Shown here piece after piece: positions 11,052 to 19,075 of a stretch of 64,000 nucleotides of DNA (its first letter is position 1; the number at the start of each line of letters is the position of its first letter). The notes below the pieces were generated by a model. That model worked only from the letters and a program-made list of their open reading frames with translations. It was not told the origin of the DNA and made no database searches. This DNA comes from Actinernus sp. WN-2022 (taxonomy: Eukaryota; Cnidaria; Anthozoa; Actiniaria; Actinernidae), in assembly GCA_030867875.1 (NCBI GenBank), contig JAOWCC010000019.1, forward strand, positions 106,255,006-106,319,005. Direction: 5' to 3'. The translations under genes were made by a program, and so were the position numbers.

Positions 11052-11380
11052 AGGAGAGGATGAGGTAAGAGAACGAATCCCCATGCCCCATGATAGTTAT
11101 TTGAAATCTATTTCTATTTTTACAACACGTGACGTAAGTTATTTTATCTCGTCCTGGTAGGCTACCCTCGTTAGTTACCCATTGTTTATATCCCCTGGGT
11201 CCTCATAGCAGCGTTATAAACCACTCCTCAGCACAAGAGCACCACATGCACTTTACGCCAATCACGTGTCTTTCTTAAAATAACCAGGCTCTTCTGTTAA
11301 TCTAAAAATAGATTTCAAATAATTATCATTGGAACAGCCCCATGTATGGGGGATTCGTTCTCTTGCCTCATTCTCTCCGG
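11052..11380. repeat. Foldback repeat with arms of about 75 bp
   Basis: The left arm (about 11,052-11,122, containing AGAGAACGAATCCCC and TTTGAAATCTATTT) is the approximate complement of the right arm (about 11,298-11,380). The interior is non-coding. Probably a MITE of unknown family. Confidence 0.6.
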
Positions 11381-11559
11381 ATTTGACACATTGTTCAAAG
11401 TGTATATGAATTAAGCTGAATAAGTTCATCTCATATGAAAGCCCTTTCGAAATATTATTATGGATGTTTTTCAATATCTCATCTCGTTTTAGAGATATAC
11501 GTGTTTTTGCAATATGCAAATAAGTTGATCTATGACGTTAGTTGATTTGAAAAACGTAG

Positions 11560-11694
11560 AGTAGTATAGTCGGAGTTAAAATGATACCCGTTTTTTGTTG
11601 CACAAGGAAGTCAAAAAGTGAATTCGGAAATCCACTTTTTGACTTCCTTGTGCAACAAAAAACGGGTATCAGTTTTAACTCCGACTATACTACT
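11560..11694. repeat. Palindromic terminus (hairpin) of Polinton 1, left
   Basis: The first 60-odd bases are followed, after a short non-palindromic centre near 11,621, by their complement ending CTATACTACT at 11,694. One unpaired base (AAAATGATACC against AAAACTGATACC) distinguishes the arms. The centre is inverted at the right end, so this is a true terminal repeat containing its own hairpin. Confidence 0.85.
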
Positions 11695-11886
11695 AGGGTA
11701 CTAAGGGTCATCCAAATTGTCACTAGACATTCTTACACCTAAAAATCCAAAAGTGTGAACCTATTAGAGATATCATTAGCATATAGTTATATCGACACCG
11801 ATTGTGTGTTATTTACCCCGCGAGCCCAAGTTGTCACTAGACACCTAAAGATCCAAACTTGAGTAACTGTTAGAGATATCCTAACG

Positions 11887-11896
11887 TATAGTTATA
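11887..11896 (+). promoter_or_regulatory. TATAGTTATA motif before polymerase B
   Basis: The decamer TATAGTTATA ends 11 bases before the polymerase ATG. Copies lie at 11,782-11,791, 20,328 (last base differs), 23,204-23,213 and, on the minus strand, 28,313-28,322. Each but the first is within about 15 bases of a start codon, which suggests an element-specific promoter giving very short leaders. Confidence 0.5.
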
Positions 11897-11907
11897 CCGA
11901 AGAGAGA

Positions 11908-14544
11908 ATGGCGAGGCCTCGTAGTGAGCCACTTCCACGGAGTCTAGCTCGAGAGGCAGGTGCTATTCTCGATGAGAGAGATGGAATGCTCGAGGGAGTG
12001 GAGATAGGCCGCCGTACTATTCGATGGCGCTTCTTCCAAGGTGTGGCAGGAGATTTGACCCCTAGGATCATGGAAAAGTTAGTTGCAAAGGTAACCACCA
12101 GCTTCTACCTGCGCTACAGCTACACCTATCGCATTCGCAATGTCAACGACGGACGTGTGATGCTATTCTCCAAGACTGTCCCCGGCTCTCCATGGGTGAA
12201 CATCCTAGGAGATGCAGAAGAGTGGATCAATAGCAAAGAGACAGCTCGTTTGAATCCCGACAACATCAATCGACCAAATACCCAATGGGCCTTCGTGCGT
12301 TGGATCTACGTGGATGTCAAAGTCGTGATCGATCGTCAGCCTCTGTTGGGAACAGGCCCACTGCCCCAATGGTTTCGCCAGAAGAAAGGAATGCTTGCTC
12401 TTGATCGATATGGTGACAACCTATGTCTGTGGCGCTGCCTTGCCGTATGCAAAGGAGCCCGTGCAGACAAGTGCAACACCTCGGCTCGAAAACTTGCCCA
12501 GGACTTCTATCGCCTGACAGCGCCCACGCAAGACGTTCCCAGAACTTCCTTAGACCAGCTGGAGGAAGTCGAGTTGCACTTTGGAATCGGTATTCGGGTG
12601 TACGAACCTACGGAGGATGGCGTTTGGCATCTGACGCCGCATGCGCCCCACTACAAGCGTACGATGACGATTGGGATATACGATGGACATGCCTTCTACA
12701 TCAAGAACATCGACAAGATAGGCAGCATCTACGTATGCAACGATTGTAAGCAACGGTTCAGAAACGCCTCGAACCTTCAACGCCATGCAGATCGTTGCAG
12801 GCGTGGAGAAACAAAGATTGTTTGCCCTGGAAAAGCAATCACAGTACCTCAGTCGGCATACGAAAAAGCCTTCTGGCCAGAGAGCGATTCTAACAAAGCC
12901 AGCAAAGTCGCTCTACGCTGGTTGAAACGCGAAGCCGAAAGGATTGGGCAACACATCCATCACGCGGCTTGTGGACATGGTGGAGAGCATTGGATCGAAG
13001 GAGCGCCGGTCGACGGCTACGAACCTCTTTCGAAAACCATCTTCCAATTTCATGGATGCTATTTCCATGGCTGCCCGAAATGCTTCCCTAGGGAAAGGAG
13101 GCTTTATCGCAAGACCTGCGAAAGAACGGAGAGTCTACGTGAGGCAGGTTATGTAGTAGTGGAGGCTTGGGGTTGCTCCACGAAGAAGACAAACGAACCG
13201 GTCCCCACGCCAACGCAAACTGCCTACCCACACGCCATAGTTTACGATTTCGAAGCCTATCTCGATAGAACAAAAGGAAGACAACCAACGGACCGATTGA
13301 CCATCGAAAACGTCCATGTCCCAATATCAGTATCAATTGCCGACACGTACAATCGAACGCCAACCCACATCTGTCGACGCGATCCAAAAGAACTCATAGC
13401 TGCCTTCGTCGAAGAACTCCAGCAAAGAGCACAGGCAATCCGAGTAGCCATGGCAAGATGGTACCGGCTCGATAAGCCCAAATTCTCCTTCGACACCCTA
13501 CCAAAGAGACAACAAGCGAAGATCGACGAATGGATCAGCGAAGTACCAGTATTGGGATTCAACTCTGGCAGGTACGATCTCAATCTGATCAGGGAGCACT
13601 TCGTAGGAACCATTGCCGACACCTGTCCAAAAGTCCGGGTAGCAAAGAAAGCCAACACCACTATGTTTCTCTTGACTCCCGATTTCCGTTTCCTCGATGT
13701 GATGAACTACCTTGGACCTGGAACTTCCTACGAACGTTGGATCACTGCATATGGATGCGAGTTGCAAAAGAGTTTCTTCCCATATGAGTGGTTCGACTCT
13801 CCCGACAAGTTGGATCACTTTGGATTACCAGATTATCAAGAGTGGGGTTCGAAGTTGAAAGGTCAACACCTACTATCTAGGTCAGAGTTCGAAGACTGCA
13901 AGCGCACCTTTCTCGACAAGGGAATGGAGACCTTTGCAGACTGGCTACGATACTACAACAACCTAGACGTAGTTCCATTCCTAGAGGCACTCGAAAAGAT
14001 GCGAGATTTCTATCACGAGAAGGGAGTAGACATGCTGAAAGACGCAGTGTCCATCCCAGGAGTCTCGCTACAGTTCCTGCTTCGAGGTAGTGTAGAAAGG
14101 GGAGCTGAGATGTACGCTCCAAGTAAGGAAGCCTACCACATGCTGAAAGGCGCTGTCGTGGGAGGTCCAAGCATAGTGTTCACCAGACGCCACGAAGCAG
14201 GAGTGACTAAGATTCGTAGTCATCAGGGTGGAACCAAGGTGTGTCGCAAAGTTCTTGGATACGATGCCAACGCCCTATATCTTTCTACCATGGAATTCGA
14301 AATGCCTTGTGGAAAAGAAGAGGTTGTGCACTACGACGAGCCAGGTCCAGAAGCCGAAGGATTTGTCGAATGTCTACGAAACGATGCGTGGTTTGGATAT
14401 GCGGAGGTAGACATCGAGATACCAAATTTGAGGAGATGCCCCCCTTCTTCTACACCAAGAAAATCCCCAAGGAAGCAATTCCTCCACAAATGTTGGCCTA
14501 CCTTGAGAAGACGGGTAGAAAGCGCAGCGAGGAAACGAAGCTAG
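11908..14544 (+). CDS. Protein-primed DNA polymerase B, N-terminal part (frame broken)
   Basis: This copies the Polinton genome by protein priming. The start at 11,908 follows the terminal-repeat promoter. An N-terminal domain includes GDNLCLWRCLA (D170, C173) and GHAFYI (H261), resembling an OTU/papain-like pattern. A C2HC finger follows (C277, C280, H293, C297), then an endonuclease-like FHGCYFHGCPKC at 381-392. Exonuclease motifs are YDFEAY (D447, E449), FNSGRYDLNL (551-560) and YYNNLDV (D687). Polymerase motif A is LGYDANALYL (D786). From about codon 838 (near 14,424) the frame is wrong: the sense continues one base back, in the 14,421-15,491 frame, so the last 40 residues here are not genuine. 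The break follows EVDIEIP at an AAATTTG heptamer. It could be a small deletion or, less likely, a ribosomal slip site. Confidence 0.88.
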   Translation: MARPRSEPLPRSLAREAGAILDERDGMLEGVEIGRRTIRWRFFQGVAGDLTPRIMEKLVAKVTTSFYLRYSYTYRIRNVNDGRVMLFSKTVPGSPWVNILGDAEEWINSKETARLNPDNINRPNTQWAFVRWIYVDVKVVIDRQPLLGTGPLPQWFRQKKGMLALDRYGDNLCLWRCLAVCKGARADKCNTSARKLAQDFYRLTAPTQDVPRTSLDQLEEVELHFGIGIRVYEPTEDGVWHLTPHAPHYKRTMTIGIYDGHAFYIKNIDKIGSIYVCNDCKQRFRNASNLQRHADRCRRGETKIVCPGKAITVPQSAYEKAFWPESDSNKASKVALRWLKREAERIGQHIHHAACGHGGEHWIEGAPVDGYEPLSKTIFQFHGCYFHGCPKCFPRERRLYRKTCERTESLREAGYVVVEAWGCSTKKTNEPVPTPTQTAYPHAIVYDFEAYLDRTKGRQPTDRLTIENVHVPISVSIADTYNRTPTHICRRDPKELIAAFVEELQQRAQAIRVAMARWYRLDKPKFSFDTLPKRQQAKIDEWISEVPVLGFNSGRYDLNLIREHFVGTIADTCPKVRVAKKANTTMFLLTPDFRFLDVMNYLGPGTSYERWITAYGCELQKSFFPYEWFDSPDKLDHFGLPDYQEWGSKLKGQHLLSRSEFEDCKRTFLDKGMETFADWLRYYNNLDVVPFLEALEKMRDFYHEKGVDMLKDAVSIPGVSLQFLLRGSVERGAEMYAPSKEAYHMLKGAVVGGPSIVFTRRHEAGVTKIRSHQGGTKVCRKVLGYDANALYLSTMEFEMPCGKEEVVHYDEPGPEAEGFVECLRNDAWFGYAEVDIEIPNLRRCPPSSTPRKSPRKQFLHKCWPTLRRRVESAARKRS

Positions 14545-15491
14545 TTGGGAGTCTCTCTGGAAAGAAGTTGCTACTCTATGCTCCTCTTCTACTTTGGTAT
14601 CTAGACCATGGCGCAGTGATCACTGCTGTCTACCGCACGATAGACTACGAACCCAAAGAAATCTTCGGATGGTTCGTGGACCAAGTCACTGAGGCGCGAC
14701 GCATGGGAGACGTAGACAAAGGTGACGCTTTGCTGGCAGATGTGTTAAAGCTACTAGGAAACAGCGCCTATGGAAAGTTGCTCGAAGACTTGGGACGCCA
14801 AACAAATGTCACCTATACAAAAGACGAGAAGATTGTGGACAAAGCTTTGCGGAGTGCTTGGTTTGAAGACCTGGAAGAGATTGGCGAGGCATACGAACTC
14901 GAGAGTAGGAAGGACCAGATCCGAATCAAACGCCCTTTCCAAGTAGGTATCGCTGTGTACCAGCTCGCAAAACTGCGTATGCTCGAGTTCTACTACGACT
15001 TCCTCGATAAGTACATCGCCCGCGAGGACTTCGAGTACATACAGATGGACACAGACAGCGCCTACATTGCCATCTCTGGAAATAGCATCGATGAAGTCGT
15101 ACGATCGGAACTGCGAGAGGATTTCGAAGCCAATAGGAAGGAATGGCTAGCTTGGGACAAGTGGAGCAGTCGTATCCCAGGACTCTTCAAACTCGAATTC
15201 GAAGGACAGCGCGCCATTGCCCTATGCTCGAAAGCCTACTACGTCGATACGGGTGGCAGCAAGAAGTATTCCGCCAAAGGTATGTCTAGACGGCACAACG
15301 ACATTTCGTGGGATCGATTCGAAGCAGCCCTCCAGGGTAGTATCGACATGGCGAAGAACCGAGGCTTCCGACTATTGCCAGAAGGTATGGCAACCTACGA
15401 ACAACAGAAGCTTGGGCTATCGGCTTACTACGACAAAAGATGCGTTCTTCCCGATGGAATCCACACCGAGCCAATAGAGTACGCTGTCTAG
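14421..15491 (+). CDS. Protein-primed DNA polymerase B, C-terminal part
   Basis: This carries the rest of the polymerase palm and thumb in the -1 frame relative to the upstream part. It opens with KFEEMPPFFYTKK, has motif B KLLGNSAYG at 14,748-14,774 and motif C DTDS at 15,048-15,059, then an AKGMSRRHND segment, and ends DGIHTEPIEYAV. The open frame extends upstream to 14,241, but that extension is out of frame with the homologous protein, so I start at 14,421. It has no promoter or natural start of its own. It ends four bases inside the convergent integrase gene. As written the full polymerase is interrupted, so the element may depend on another copy. Confidence 0.85.
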   Translation, partial: TKFEEMPPFFYTKKIPKEAIPPQMLAYLEKTGRKRSEETKLVGSLSGKKLLLYAPLLLWYLDHGAVITAVYRTIDYEPKEIFGWFVDQVTEARRMGDVDKGDALLADVLKLLGNSAYGKLLEDLGRQTNVTYTKDEKIVDKALRSAWFEDLEEIGEAYELESRKDQIRIKRPFQVGIAVYQLAKLRMLEFYYDFLDKYIAREDFEYIQMDTDSAYIAISGNSIDEVVRSELREDFEANRKEWLAWDKWSSRIPGLFKLEFEGQRAIALCSKAYYVDTGGSKKYSAKGMSRRHNDISWDRFEAALQGSIDMAKNRGFRLLPEGMATYEQQKLGLSAYYDKRCVLPDGIHTEPIEYAV

Positions 15492-16525
15492 CGTCTGGGT
15501 ACAAACAGATATCCTTTTGGTGGTAGTTCTGTATCCCTAGGAACAACATGTAGCTCTTCACGAACGAATCCACGTTTGGGTGCGTCCTTCTCCCCTTCTC
15601 GCTTCGCAAGGTAGTACAGCACAGGCTGTCCCGAAGATACTACACTTCGCGAAATGGTGTATATCTGCAAACTCCACACAGGATCAGTAGCTCTACGTTT
15701 TTCACCCCCTTCTAATTCTCCTGGTGCATAGAGATATCGAACTAGAACGTCGAATGGTAGGCGCTCTTCTCTCAATCCAACAGTGCGCGAATACGTAGGA
15801 GTCTTCAGATCTACTTGCTGCGTCACTACAGAATTCGAAGGCTCCTTTCCTGTAAGTCGAGTCACCTCACTGTTCATGGCTTTGATAACCATTGGTAAAC
15901 TAACTACCCACTCTCTACTACGCACATCCGATCCTTCCGAAGTAAGCACCATCTCTTGTGCATATTGGTACCCAAACAATCTCTCAGCTAGAGTTCTATT
16001 TGCTCGTTCGACGAAGCCTTGCGCTCTATGATTACCAGCCTCACCTCGTTGAACTTTCGTACCATGTAGTTCTAGCGTTTCAGACATACGTCCCATGAAT
16101 TCTCTACCAGGATCTACTTGCAACGTCTTTGGCCATTCGAGTGGACTACGTTTGTAGATTCGTTCGAATGCCGCAGCAACTTCACCACTATCTTTAGACG
16201 CTAAAGGTTCGGCTTCTTTGTATCGAGAAGCTACGTCGATTACGACTAAAGCATACTTATATAGCTTTCGCCCACGTCCAGGTCGATCGTGTGGTAAGAA
16301 TATCAAATCAGCTTGGTGGACTTCATTTGGTTTCGATACAGTCCAATGCGGTCGTGGAATGTGTTTTGGTGGTGGTAGATATATTTGCCACATAGATTGC
16401 TTTTCCAACCAACTCCTAGCTACGTCTTCTGATGCTTTCGCTGCTACCGATAGATTGCCAATTGCAGAGTGACCTTTCCAATAGCCCATAGGACCATAGA
16501 AGATATTCGCAAGTTTAGAATCCAT
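15488..16525 (-). CDS. Retroviral-type DDE integrase
   Basis: This inserts the element into chromosomal DNA. The frame opens at 16,552, but MDSKLANIFYG (start 16,525) is the likely N-terminus. In the longer numbering the catalytic triad is D82 (HQADLIFL), D147 (LQVDPGREF) and E182 (GFVERANRTL), with 34 residues between the second Asp and the Glu, as in rve integrases. A WL...Q...P pre-core region (48-66) precedes it, and the C-terminal DPVWSLQIYTI...RGFVREELHVVP part looks like an SH3/chromo-like tail. A TATAGATG sequence lies just before the start on the minus strand. The gene is convergent with polymerase B with a 4-base overlap. All catalytic residues are present. Confidence 0.92.
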   Translation of the reverse strand: MDSKLANIFYGPMGYWKGHSAIGNLSVAAKASEDVARSWLEKQSMWQIYLPPPKHIPRPHWTVSKPNEVHQADLIFLPHDRPGRGRKLYKYALVVIDVASRYKEAEPLASKDSGEVAAAFERIYKRSPLEWPKTLQVDPGREFMGRMSETLELHGTKVQRGEAGNHRAQGFVERANRTLAERLFGYQYAQEMVLTSEGSDVRSREWVVSLPMVIKAMNSEVTRLTGKEPSNSVVTQQVDLKTPTYSRTVGLREERLPFDVLVRYLYAPGELEGGEKRRATDPVWSLQIYTISRSVVSSGQPVLYYLAKREGEKDAPKRGFVREELHVVPRDTELPPKGYLFVPRR

Positions 16526-16555
16526 CATACATCTATACATTCTAACCTTCAACAG

Positions 16556-16634
16556 ATGAAAAAAAAAAAAAAAAAGAATAAGAACCAGGCCTCATTCCTT
16601 TCTTTTTTCCCTTTTTTTTTTTTTTTTTTTTTTC
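16556..16634. terminator. A-tract/T-tract region, degenerate hairpin
   Basis: Some 16 A residues, a GAATAAGAA...TCATTCCTTTC centre and a T tract of more than 20 resemble a decayed version of the hairpins at 25,567 and 27,261. Here it separates the integrase start from the stop of the 141-aa gene, where a transcript end for the minus-strand block would fall. Confidence 0.4.
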
Positions 16635-16641
16635 CCCGTAT

Positions 16642-16930
16642 TTTTTAGTAGTGACTTAAGTAGTAACTTAGTAGTAGCTTAGTAGTAACTTAGTAGTAGC
16701 TTAGTAGTAACTTAGTAGTAGCTTAGTAGTAACTTAGTAGTAGCTTAGTAGTAACTTAGTAGTAGCTAGTAGTAGCTTAGTAGTAGCTTAGTAGTAGCTT
16801 AGTAGTAGCTTAGTAGTAGCTTAGTAGTAGCTTAGTAGTAGCTTAGTAGTAACCTAGTAGTAGCTTAGTAGTAGCTTAGTAGTAGCTTAGTAGTAGCTTA
16901 GTAGCTTAGTAGTAGCTTAGTAGTAGTACC
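16642..16930 (+). repeat. 11-bp minisatellite AGTAGTAGCTT/AGTAGTAACTT
   Basis: About 26 tandem copies of an 11-bp unit, with two variants that alternate in the left half (AGCTT and AACTT) and one dominant on the right. It lies between integrase and the 141-aa gene. The AGTAGT core equals the first six bases of both Polinton termini in this window. Confidence 0.9.
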
Positions 16931-16940
16931 TAGTACGTTT

Positions 16941-17366
16941 CTATAACCATCTACTAATAGCGTATCCAGCGCCTAGCATTCCACCACCAACGTAGAGCAA
17001 CTCACCAGTCTTCTGATCGTTTGAGGGTCGGTAGTAGTCAGATAAGCGGGGTTCTTTCATTCCTTCGAGCCGTTCTAGCGCCTTACGTAACTTATCGGAT
17101 TGCACGAAGGCTTTGTTGGTATCTCTTTGAACGTTGTATGCGTCGCGTTCAAGACCTTCCTGATTTTGTGCAAAGTCGTATAATCTTTGACGTTCGGTTC
17201 TATACGCTGTCATTTCAAATTCTTGTCTTTCGATGGCCCTATCGTGTCTCTCTCGTTCCGTATCTGTATCACCCTTTCCAATCATTCTAGCTAGTATGCC
17301 ACCACCAGTAAATGCCGTCGCATTCAAAACAGCGCCGAAAACTGTCATAGCAATTGCTGCTGCCAT
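16941..17366 (-). CDS. Small membrane protein with two hydrophobic ends
   Basis: This 141-aa protein has a hydrophobic N-terminus (about residues 3-28, Ala/Gly-rich), a charged helical middle with many Arg, Glu and Gln (32-105), and a C-terminal hydrophobic segment (LLYVGGGMLGAGYAISRWL). The middle has coiled-coil character. The start codon overlaps the stop of the upstream 69-aa gene by one base (17,366), so the two are probably translated from one transcript. I do not recognise a family. Position among capsid and packaging genes suggests a virion membrane or core component, which is inference only. Confidence 0.65.
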   Translation of the reverse strand: MAAAIAMTVFGAVLNATAFTGGGILARMIGKGDTDTERERHDRAIERQEFEMTAYRTERQRLYDFAQNQEGLERDAYNVQRDTNKAFVQSDKLRKALERLEGMKEPRLSDYYRPSNDQKTGELLYVGGGMLGAGYAISRWL

Positions 17367-17575
17367 TATGGTATGATCTTTTGTTTCTCAAGATATTGTT
17401 TCGCGTATAAGCTACCAAGTATCACGGCGTTCCACTTTGCGAAATTTACTAGGGAAGAAGAAGGATCGCTAAGCATAGATTCCTTGATAGTCTTCTTTAC
17501 GATCCACCCAATACCAGAAGCAAGTCCAACAATTATGGCTGCATCGGTTGCCGTCTTCATAAATTCTTTATCCAT
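17366..17575 (-). CDS. 69-aa membrane protein
   Basis: It begins MDKEFMKTATDAAIIVG and has a hydrophobic segment at about residues 10-26 and a second weaker one (NAVILGSLYAKQY) at 49-61, with a basic C-terminus. A TATATA-rich sequence lies just upstream on the minus strand (about 17,580-17,592). It overlaps the next gene by one base. No family recognised; the intact frame, own TATA-like sequence and tight packing support it as real. Confidence 0.55.
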   Translation of the reverse strand: MDKEFMKTATDAAIIVGLASGIGWIVKKTIKESMLSDPSSSLVNFAKWNAVILGSLYAKQYLEKQKIIP

Positions 17576-17612
17576 CTCGACATATATAAGTATGGTCTCT
17601 AGTCTCTAAGAG

Positions 17613-17966
17613 TTACTCCATGTCTAGTATCGTAAGCTTTGCCGGAGCTGCAGGTCGTGTCGTGCTAACGGCGGCAGCTCGCGTGTTGCCATCTACATAC
17701 TTCTTGTACGCAAAGTACGTGCCAAACAATGTAGCGCCAGTACCGATGACTGCGAGGATAGTCAGGTTTTCGAACCGACCTTTCTCTACGTCAGTTTCTT
17801 TGGACGGTTCATTTTCACGTTCTATCTCCATCCTTTGAGCTTCTTTTGCACGGGCAGTGACCTTCTCCCAAGCTAATTTTCCTGCTGCAACGCGCTTTGG
17901 GTTTTTTACCTTAGTTGGTGCAGTCGTCGGAGGATTCGCAGTTATCTGATCCGTCTGTCCTTCCAT
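17613..17966 (-). CDS. Single-pass membrane protein, 117 aa
   Basis: The likely start is MEGQTDQITANPP at 17,966; the open frame continues upstream to 18,002. A Pro/Thr-rich N-terminus, a basic and then acidic middle (KLAWEKVTARAKEAQR...EKGRFENL), one transmembrane helix (LTILAVIGTGATLFGTYFAY, about residues 64-83) and an Ala/Thr/Pro-rich tail follow in order. Its first codons lie inside the 3' end of the 182-aa gene in another frame, so translation is probably coupled. Unrecognised; a virion or assembly membrane role is a guess from context. Confidence 0.6.
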   Translation of the reverse strand: MEGQTDQITANPPTTAPTKVKNPKRVAAGKLAWEKVTARAKEAQRMEIERENEPSKETDVEKGRFENLTILAVIGTGATLFGTYFAYKKYVDGNTRAAAVSTTRPAAPAKLTILDME

Positions 17967-18459
17967 CTTGCTTCGATATAGTAGGTATATGTGAAGGTTC
18001 AACAGTTGTACCAGGAATGACTACGTGGCCAGATATGTGAAATAGGACGCTAGCTAGAGCTACAAGGCGACCTGCTTTGAGCGATAGTAGGCCAGTCGCA
18101 GCACTGATCTCATTGCGGACTAGAGGGTCTTCTTGTAGGTCCTTGATTAGGGCTTCTTGAGAATCTATTGGTACTAGGTAGGCAACTAGACGGGTAGCTA
18201 GACGCGTCACGCCGTCGACTAAGCCTTTCGTTACTTGCTGAGCTAGAACGGCCTGATACCTCCTATACAACTTGTCTACTTCTTTCTCAGGAAGTCTAGA
18301 GATGTCTCCTAGGGAAAAGTTCTTAACTAGGTATTCTTTCGTTACGCCTGTTGCAGCTAAGATCGAAAGTGATTCGCGATTGTCTGACACGACGTCTAGG
18401 TTGGTTGGTGGTGGGCCTGTTACATCCTCACCGAATATCTCGAGTATTTCTTTATCCAT
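17911..18459 (-). CDS. Uncharacterised 182-aa protein of the capsid block
   Basis: It begins MDKEILEIFGEDVTGPP. The middle is helical (SRLPEKEVDKLYRRYQAVLAQ), then come moderately hydrophobic segments (GVTRLATRLVAYLVPI; AGRLVALASVLFHISGHVVI), and the tail is polar and acidic. It overlaps the packaging ATPase by eight bases upstream and the 117-aa gene downstream. The order ATPase then this gene then small membrane proteins suggests one transcription unit. No domain recognised. Confidence 0.6.
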   Translation of the reverse strand: MDKEILEIFGEDVTGPPPTNLDVVSDNRESLSILAATGVTKEYLVKNFSLGDISRLPEKEVDKLYRRYQAVLAQQVTKGLVDGVTRLATRLVAYLVPIDSQEALIKDLQEDPLVRNEISAATGLLSLKAGRLVALASVLFHISGHVVIPGTTVEPSHIPTISKQDGRTDGSDNCESSDDCTN

Positions 18460-19075
18460 GATAATATGTTGTAGGTGCTGGGAGCTCTAACACTACCTCG
18501 AAAGGATGGCGGAGACAGAAGCACATGCGAGCGAACTTATGGGATCCAAGTATCGTTCGTAACTCTTTGCATTCTTGCGAGCCTCCATAATCCTCAAATA
18601 TCCTTTTGCCATCTACGGCCGATGCTGTATGGAATGCTACTACGATAGCTACGTTCTCACGGAAGGGTTTACATATGCTCGTTAGTTGTTGGGACAGCAC
18701 CCAAACGGAAAGCCCTATATGTCGTGCAGAAAAGGCTAAGTCCACTAGCTTGTCAGTTCGTTTCTTGACGTCCTTCGATGCGGCGCAATCATCGAGAATC
18801 AATAGAGTATTGGTACCTGACCAAAATGTTGCGCAAATACTCAAAGTAGCATCGATGGCATCCTGCGGTGGTGACATGACGAAGAAACGAGGATCTCGAT
18901 TTGCAAATCCACGATAAGTTTTGTTGTGGGCATACGTAGGACAAATCAGTACTATGTAATCGAACTTACCACGAAATGATCCACGAAGTTGTTCTATGAG
19001 GAACGCAGTCTTCCCACAATTCGTTGGACCGACTATGAGTGCGTTGAACGGTACGTGCTCTACGAGAGAATCCAT
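18452..19075 (-). CDS. A32-like genome-packaging ATPase (FtsK/HerA type)
   Basis: This P-loop ATPase is expected to drive DNA into the capsid. In the 207-aa sequence, Walker A is GPTNCGKT (16-23), Walker B is LLILDDC (91-97), and a following WVLSQQLTS (125-133) fits the conserved Gln region of this family. Length is at the short end for Polinton ATPases. The start codon overlaps the stop of the capsid gene upstream (19,075), and the end overlaps the 182-aa gene. All key residues are present, so it is likely functional. Confidence 0.9.
   Translation of the reverse strand: MDSLVEHVPFNALIVGPTNCGKTAFLIEQLRGSFRGKFDYIVLICPTYAHNKTYRGFANRDPRFFVMSPPQDAIDATLSICATFWSGTNTLLILDDCAASKDVKKRTDKLVDLAFSARHIGLSVWVLSQQLTSICKPFRENVAIVVAFHTASAVDGKRIFEDYGGSQECKELRTILGSHKFARMCFCLRHPFEVVLELPAPTTYYHG

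Larger units (their letters stand above)
11560..11915 (+). repeat. Left terminal inverted repeat of Polinton 1
   Basis: Homology with the right end covers the terminal palindrome (11,560-11,694), a segment with GGGTACTAAGGGTCATCC and AATTGTCACTAGACATTC, and a promoter segment ending at the polymerase ATG. The inner part is present twice on this side (about 11,695-11,796 and 11,826-11,905) against once on the right. The match continues through GAAGAGAGA into the first eight coding bases of the polymerase. Confidence 0.85.

Noticed and set aside
13088..14170. Minus-strand ORFs opposite polymerase B (and at 61,637-63,930)
   Set aside because: They mirror the conserved plus-strand polymerase in both elements and have no recognisable domain; they are shadows.
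14241..14420. Independent start of the second polymerase frame
   Set aside because: The 5' 180 bases of that open frame overlap the motif A region in the wrong frame; no promoter or homologous start is seen.
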